A model generated the notes under the pieces. It searched no databases and was not told the DNA's origin. It saw nothing but the letters and a program-made list of their open reading frames with translations. The position numbers were made by a program, and so were the translations under genes. This document shows positions 58,140 through 64,000 of a DNA stretch of 64,000 nucleotides, one piece after another (the stretch's first letter is position 1; each line of letters opens with the position of its first letter). This stretch comes from Thinopyrum elongatum. Its lineage: Eukaryota; Streptophyta; Magnoliopsida; Poales; Poaceae. The stretch lies in NCBI GenBank assembly GCA_011799875.1, contig CM022298.1:498379357-498443356 (forward strand), read 5' to 3'.

Positions 58140-59517
58140 GGCCGTAAGCTTTGAAGGAGTGCAATGGGCCTAAACGTTTGGTTTATTATATAAAAAATTT
58201 ATGGTACTAAAACTGGCCGGCCCGCCAATCGCTCTAAATGGGCCAAAACGTGGGCCTATAATCATGTCCAGGCAATAGCAGGCCTAGACGTAAACTCGCC
58301 AACTATTAGTTTCGGGCCTTTAACAGGCCGAGTAAACCACTTGCCTAAGTTGGGCCAGAAAAAAGAATGGGCTTTTAACAGTTCGAAAAGTAGATTGGGC
58401 CCAAACAGTGTTGGAGGCCCATGATTGGCTCAACAACAAGATGGGCCGTTAACAGGCCAAAATATTTGTCGGGCCACAGTTGGCCGAATAACATAATGGG
58501 TCATAAGCAGGCCGGATGCAAAGCGGGCCATTATTAGGCCCAGTTATCTCATAGGCCTTTAATGGGCCAATAGTCAGTTTGGGCTAAAATATATCCACGA
58601 AGACTACGGGCCTTTAAGAGGCCGAAAGTCACTTCGGCCCAGAAATAGGCCCACATGCAGCATAGGCCATTAAATGGCCAAAAGTGAAACCGGGCTAACA
58701 ACGGCCCATATGTACCAATGGCCATTAACAGGTCGAAAGTAATATCGGGCTGAACTATTACATGGGCCGAAAGCACAGTGCCTGTTAACGGGCCAGATCA
58801 TATATGGGCCGTAATTTGGCCCAAATAATGTCAGGCAGTTAACGGGCCGGATCCTATATGGGCCGTCATTTGGCCTAAAACATGGCAGACTGTTAACGGG
58901 CCGGATCTGATGTGGGCTGTCATTTGGCCCAAAACATGACAGACATCTAACAGGCCGGATCTTATGTGGGCCGTAATTTGGCCCAAACCGTGGCAGGCTA
59001 TTAATGGGCCGGCCCAGTAGAGTATGACAAAATCTTGTGGGCCCTTCACTGGGCCGGCCTTTTTATCTTAAATGGGCTACTGTTGGGCCCTACCACGTGT
59101 CGAGGTAACATAGGCGTGTTCCCTCCAATGTACGGATGACATCTGTCCCAACGCTAAGCCAACACGTGGATTCTCCGACGAATGAGAATTTTACACGTGG
59201 AAAATCCCCATTGGTCCGGGCTGTTAACGGGTTATCAGATCCAAACTGGAACCCGATAGCTTAACGGCTACCCATTATGGTGGATGCCACGTGTTGGTTA
59301 CCCTTGACGAAAACACTTTCATGACGCGCCATTTATCGTCATGGAAGTGGACACTTCCGTGATGATAATTTTGGTATTGTCATGGAACACTTCTACGACA
59401 GCACAAGTATGACTATCTTGATTCTGTCATAAAATCGTCATGGATGTACATGCATGACAGAAAATGTGAGCTACTATGACAAACACGTATCATCACGGAA
59501 GTGTTTTTTTTGTAGTG
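58140..59517 (+). mobile_element. Second CACTA 3' end with GGCC-rich sub-terminal repeats
   Basis: Ends TTTTTTTTGTAGTG at 59517, preceded by short direct and inverted motifs (CGTCATGGAAGTG, GACAGAAAATG) similar to those before 56691. From 58140 to 59060 the sequence is a run of degenerate GGGCC(G/A)...TTAACAGGCC repeats. No transposase and no left end found. Confidence 0.6.
58785..59018 (+). repeat. 54-bp tandem repeat, four units and a partial
   Basis: TTAACGGGCC-type starts at 58785, 58839, 58893, 58947 and 59001, each exactly 54 bp apart, containing TGGGCCGTNATTTGGCCCAAA. Older, more diverged relatives extend back to about 58200. Confidence 0.85.
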
Positions 59518-59519
59518 GG

Positions 59520-61900
59520 GGTTGGGTGTGCCTGGTAGTACACTACGAGTGGTGAGCCACCGTGTGGGATTGACCGTTTTGTGAGGTAGGTGCCACATCA
59601 AAGTCGTGAATTCATTTTTTAAACATTACACAACCCTTTCATACATATATATATACATATTTGGGCCACATGCAGTCGGTGGTTGTCCTACACGACACTC
59701 ACTCGCGTGTGATGCTTTCTGTGGGCCCGCGAGGTCGTCGTCCATCACTTTGACCTACAGCCGGCAGAGAGGTTAATTTGACCAGCAAGGTTGATTCTTT
59801 TTTGTTTGTGTTACGGTAGGAGTATATAGTACGCATCGAAGAGGTGGGAGGGGACCAACATATATACCATACGTGCGCGTCCATGAACACACCTCACTCA
59901 GTGTGGGGACTTTTCGGTTTCCGAGGCACGTGCCACATCAAAGTTGTGCATTGGCTATTCAAACATCACACAACACCTCTTTGGGCCACATGCGTGCAGG
60001 CGGTGGTTATCCTAGGACACTCATGTGTGACGCTTCCATCTGTGGGCCCGCGAGGTCGTCGTCCATGCATGCATATCCCTTTGACCTAGATCGGGAGAGG
60101 TTAATTAATTTGACCATCAAGGAGGATTCTTTTTGGTTTGTATTACGGTAGGAGCATATAGTACCCGTCGAAGAGGGGGAAGGGGACCAACATATACTAC
60201 GCTTCATGAACGAACCTTGCTCCATGTGGGGACTTTACGATTTTTGAGGCATGTGCCACATCAAAGTTGTGCATTTTGGGTATTCAAACATCACAACCAC
60301 ACACACCTCCATACATATGTTTGGCCCACATGCAAAGCGATGGTGGTTGTCCTCTGGCACCCACTCATGCGGTTTTCAGTGATATCGACGCTTTCCATCT
60401 GTGGGCCCGCTTGGTCCATCACTACTTCGATCGACAGCGAGAGAGGTTAATTTGACTTAAGAGGGGATTATTCTTTGGTTTGTATTACGGTATGTAGGTC
60501 ATTTTCTGGGATGACATGATATAGTTTGAGCACATGCATGTGTGTACGCATGAATCCCTCCCACCGGGTCGAAGTGGGCGGTGGGGGGGGGGGGGGCAGC
60601 ACCACGACACGTCATGAACCGATCTCGCTCTCTGTGGGGACTGTACGATTTTTGATGCGGGCGCCACATCAATGTTGTGCATGGTATCAAACATGCACAC
60701 ATCACCTCCATACACACACAAATATATATATATATATATATATTTGGGACACATGCATGAAGTGGTTGTCTTCGAACGGTATACTCTCCCTCACGTGGTT
60801 AACGGCGGCAAGCCTATATATTCATGGGCCCGCGTGGACATCCATGATCACTTTGACCGACAACGAGATAGGTTACCATGGTGGATTCTTCTTCTTTGGT
60901 TCGTGTTATCGTAGTAGGTCATGGTGAGATTCCAGACCTAAGTTTGAGCGCATACGTACATACGCATGCATGAATCCCCATCACCGGCTCGAAGTGTGGT
61001 GTGACATACATATATACAACGTGTCGTCAACTAACCCTCGCTCCGTGTGGGGATTTCTGGTTCCAAAGCACGGTGCCACATCAAAGTTGTGCATTTGGGT
61101 ATTCAAACATCAACACTCCATACATATGTTTGGGCCACATGCAGGCGGTGGTTGTCTTCGGGCACTACTTGCGTGATTATTGGCGAGCTAGCCCATCTCT
61201 GGGGTCGCGTGGATGTCCATCACTTTGACCAACAACAAGAGAGAAGTTGTACGACCAAGGTGGATTCTTATTGGTCCGTTTTACGATACATCTTGGTGAC
61301 ATGCCCTCTCCCGCCGACTCAAAGTGTGTGTGTGTGTGTGTGTGTGGTGGGTGTGTGTGTGTGTGTGTGTTTGAGGGGGAGACTACTTCGCACTTTGCTA
61401 GCTGAACCTCCATGGGGTCGGGGATGTCCGGTTAATTTGCGAGCCACATGTGCCACGTCAAAGTTGTGAATTGGGTATTTAAATATCACACCACCCTTTT
61501 CATACATATAGTTGGGCTACCCGCAGGTGGTTCGTATGTGGTCTCACCCCATCTCACGCCAGAAGCACACATTTGTGGGCCCGCACACGGTCCACCTTTC
61601 ACGGGAAGCGAAAGGGGGTGGGGTTTGACCATGATGGACTCCCATAGGTTTAGTGTTATGGTAGGGTAATATGTTAGACCTAGATATTTGGGGGCATGCG
61701 TTCATAGCTAGGATTCCCTTCCTGCCGACACGAAGGGGGGGGGGGACAAGCAATACCGTGCGCTTTGTGAGACACGTGCCACATCGAAGTTGTGCATTTG
61801 GTATTTGAACATCAAACCACCCTTTTCATACATATTTTTGGTCCACATGCAAGTGTGTTCATGTTCTAACCCTTTCCCGCGTTATTTTCGCCAAATTTAT
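59520..61900 (+). repeat. Seven-unit tandem array, period about 320-410 bp
   Basis: A GTGCCACATCAAAGTTGTGCAT segment recurs at about 59591, 59931, 60254, 60662, 61074, 61451 and 61777. Each unit also has CATACATATNTTTGGGCCACATGCA, a TGTGGGCCCGC phrase, TTTGACC.ACA.CGAGAGAGGTTAATT and GTGTGGGGACTNT in the same order. Units are diverged (roughly 70-85% by eye) and contain microsatellites, (AT)n at 60721 and (TG)n at 61323. Open frames within are short and repeated. No coding function seen. Confidence 0.85.
61323..61371. repeat. (TG)n microsatellite
   Basis: About 24 TG units with one GG interruption. Confidence 0.9.
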
Positions 61901-62027
61901 AAACATTAGACAAGTCTGATGACGCAACAGACACGATTCACTCACACTACTCGTGTGCCATGCCCATGCCCCTGTCACTCACATCAGCACAGTACATTGG
62001 GCTCCACGAGGCTTCCCTCACAATCTC

Positions 62028-62203
62028 AAAAATATCTACCCGCCTCCAGGGTTTTTCTGTTTGATAACACACGGTTATTATGTTTCGACCGTGTGTGATG
62101 TTTGTTGTTCCCGCTCCCGCCTGCATCCCTCGAAAATATCTACCCGGCTCGAGGGTTTTTCTGTTTGATAACACACGGTTGTTATTTCGGGACCGTGTGT
62201 GAT
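62028..62203. repeat. Direct duplication upstream of the 62.5-kb gene
   Basis: Two copies of about 75 bp (62028-62100, 62129-62203) sharing GGGTTTTTCTGTTTGATAAC, ACACGGTT and CCGTGTGTGATG. ACACACGGT/ACCGTGTGT inside each copy can pair as a short hairpin. Position 280-450 bp before the ATG fits an upstream regulatory duplication. Confidence 0.75.
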
Positions 62204-62481
62204 GCATCATCCAAATTTTCAATAGCCCCGGCATTTTACTCCCACGTAGTAAAATTTTCAGTAGCCGAGTCATTTCCTCAAACACCACCCCCCCCTCCAC
62301 ACACACACCCCAAAAACTCCACGCGCGCGCACACACACACACCCCACCACAACCCCTCCCTCGCTCAAAACCATAGCAAGGTCGCCACCGCCGCCGCAAG
62401 GCCTCCATTGTCAACATCTGTCGGTTTGCCCGTGCAGCTTACCCATCGATCTCCATACCCTAGCTGCCTTGAGTTTCTTAG

Positions 62482-63141
62482 ATGACGCCTGCCAAACGCC
62501 CTCTTTCCCATAGATCCCCATCCCCCACTCCAGAGCATCACAGCCTAAGCCCGGCTACGCTTCTCGTGGAGCTCGAGGAGCGACTGGCCCAAAAGAGGTG
62601 TATCGCGGCCTCTTCGGACGTCACCGAGGTGGCCGCCGAGGAAGCTGGCGACCATTACTGGTCGCGGGCTCTCAATCAGCGGGCTAGAGTATGTTGGTAT
62701 GTCACGGACGCCGGCTACGACATTGAGGTTGTCGACAGCGACAGCCTGACACGGGCTATGTCACAGGTTAAGTGGACCACCCCCAACCCCTCAGGTTCAA
62801 CCGCCGTCGATCTCATCCATGGCCTCGCCGCTGATCTCCTCTGGCTCGCTGTCAAGAATTTGCCATCTTACATCACCATCGAGACCCTTTTGTCATTTCT
62901 GAAGGACACGTTCTGCGATGCTGGCTTGGGATCCACTGCTGCCAAGTCATACCTCATTGACGGCGACCACGAGGAGGGCACCCTCTTCGGCTCTTCCAAG
63001 GGGAAAGAGCCCATCTGCGACATCAGGGAGGGCACCCTACAGCCGTGCTCTTCCAAGGGGAAGGAGCCCATCTGCGACAACATGGAGCGCACCCAGGGTC
63101 CATGCTCTTCCCACGGGAACGAGCCCTTCTGCGACAAGTGA
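62482..63141 (+). CDS. Intact intronless hypothetical protein with C-terminal repeats
   Basis: 219 codons from ATG 62482 (TTCTTAGATGACG context) to TGA 63141, no internal stop. Residues 1-30 are basic and Ser/Pro-rich (MTPAKRPLSHRSPSPTPEHH). Residues 30-165 look folded, with LLVELEERLAQKR, HYWSRALNQRARVCWYVTDA and AADLLWLAVKNLPSYITIETLL. The last 55 residues are three tandem 18-19-residue repeats with SSKGKEPICD. No signal peptide or membrane segment. GC-rich codon use resembles host genes. Family not recognised; helical middle and charged ends would fit a nuclear or cytosolic accessory protein, which is a guess. No shared module was found upstream, unlike the other host genes. Confidence 0.6.
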   Translation: MTPAKRPLSHRSPSPTPEHHSLSPATLLVELEERLAQKRCIAASSDVTEVAAEEAGDHYWSRALNQRARVCWYVTDAGYDIEVVDSDSLTRAMSQVKWTTPNPSGSTAVDLIHGLAADLLWLAVKNLPSYITIETLLSFLKDTFCDAGLGSTAAKSYLIDGDHEEGTLFGSSKGKEPICDIREGTLQPCSSKGKEPICDNMERTQGPCSSHGNEPFCDK

Positions 63142-64000
63142 GGAAACCCATGATTTGTTTGCCATGCCTCTTCATAGGGGGAACCCATGATTTGTTTTGT
63201 CGAGTCCATTTTGTAGTGTAGTGAGAATATGTTCAGTTTTAATTGCTATATTTGGTTGTTTGCAGTATGCCTTGTTTATTTTAGTTGTTCACAATGTGAT
63301 GCTCTACATGTGCAACTATTTACTATGCAGTACATTTTCATCAATACCTGTTTTAAACATACCGATAGTAATGAATATATTTGCTTGTTGTTAAGCCTGT
63401 TATAGCTAGCATATGCCTCTTTTAAAGTTTTTTGGTTGTTCGGTTCTTTGTAGTTAGCATATGTCCAGTTTCAAATGCTTTATTTGGTTGTTCGTAGTAT
63501 GCCTTGTTTATTCCAGTTATTCACAACGTGATGTTTTATATGTGCAAGTATGAACTGTGTAGTTCAATTTCATCAATACCAGTTTCAGCAATACCACTAT
63601 GAATGACTACATTTGGCTGTTGTTAAGCATGTTGTAGTTAACATGCGTTTCCATTTTTATTTAACAATAACCAGTGTACTTAGACCGGCACAATACCAGT
63701 TTGAATGACTATATTTGCTTGTTGTTAAATGTTAGGCCTGTTGCAGTTAACACACCTTTCCACTTCTTGTTTTGCTTAACTAGCGTGCTTAAACCTGCAC
63801 ATTAAAGCTATAATTTTGGAGATTATTTTGTCTACCATGGATATATTTGGTTGATGTTTAGCCTGTTGTGCTTAACATGCCTCTCGATGTACTTACACAA
63901 GACAATTTTGGGAATGACTGCTGTTTTTCATCGAGGTTGGTTCCATCCCGTGGCTTTTATATACTCACTGTTCAGGATATCGGTAGCTGGTACCATATAG
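63142..64000. other. Downstream AT-rich sequence with ~234-bp imperfect tandem repeats
   Basis: TATTTGGTTGTT(T/C)G(C/T)AGTATGCCTTG occurs at about 63250 and 63480, and TTTG(C/G)(T/C)TGTTGTTAAGC(C/A)TGTT recurs near 63380, 63610, 63715 and, less well, 63848. The sequence looks like 3' UTR or intron expanded by tandem duplication. No gene. Confidence 0.55.

Noticed and set aside
63204..63218. TTTTGTAGTG as a third CACTA end
   Set aside because: No poly-T stretch or sub-terminal repeats precede it and it lies just after a gene; chance match likely.

Overview
The window is nuclear DNA of a grass, almost certainly a Triticeae genome (wheat, Aegilops or relative). The basis is nested LTR retrotransposons whose LTR ends, TGGCGCCGTTGCCGGGG-type primer sites and AAGCTTGGGGATGC polypurine tracts are typical of wheat, together with CACTA ends, a Stowaway MITE and intron-containing low-copy genes. 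Nothing bacterial, organellar, rRNA, tRNA or CRISPR was recognised.

Layout. 1-1120: 5' end of a minus-strand gene running off the left edge, with a GC-rich leader. 895-3355 and 5388-8215: two diverged copies of one upstream flank (local duplication); the second has gained a 160-bp Stowaway MITE and a fourfold fold-back array. A broken minus-strand Pro/Ala-rich gene (3732-4448) lies between them. 8220-11517: tandem Helitron-like ends, a coiled-coil gene with one internal stop (9576-10259), and the 5' end of another host gene. 11520-19595: element A, a Tekay-like chromovirus with one 4.2-kb LTR and a gag-pol frame holding three in-frame stops. 20132-44125: a B3-domain host gene whose exon is cut by element B (20211-42828, Athila-like, gag plus broken protease). 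Element B's 5' LTR is itself cut by element C (27541-41835). 44907-46329: a second B3-type gene, close to intact. 46530-56691: a CACTA remnant interrupted by element D (46739-53959, LTR element without pol). 56692-59517: two candidate exons and a second CACTA end with a 54-bp repeat. 59520-61900: seven-unit tandem array. 62482-63141: intact intronless hypothetical gene.

The most unusual object is element C. Its LTR promoter, polypurine tract and left integrase copy read on the minus strand, but it carries a plus-strand (antisense) four-exon gene. That gene splices in silico to an uninterrupted 1250-codon frame: a PF04195-type 'putative gypsy type transposon' domain followed by a long coiled coil. 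Its interior is also rearranged: a 2.43-kb inverted repeat, an internal LTR fragment from a different copy, and inverted RNase H-integrase and RT blocks. This suggests a chimera made during reverse transcription or by self-integration, with LTRs about 99.4% identical and so recent.

Three host genes share one upstream sequence module (near 9112, 11094 and 44729), pointing to a small cluster sharing promoter sequence that was later opened up by retrotransposons. Coordinates of splice sites, target duplications and repeats were read by eye; family names are by recognition only, without database search.
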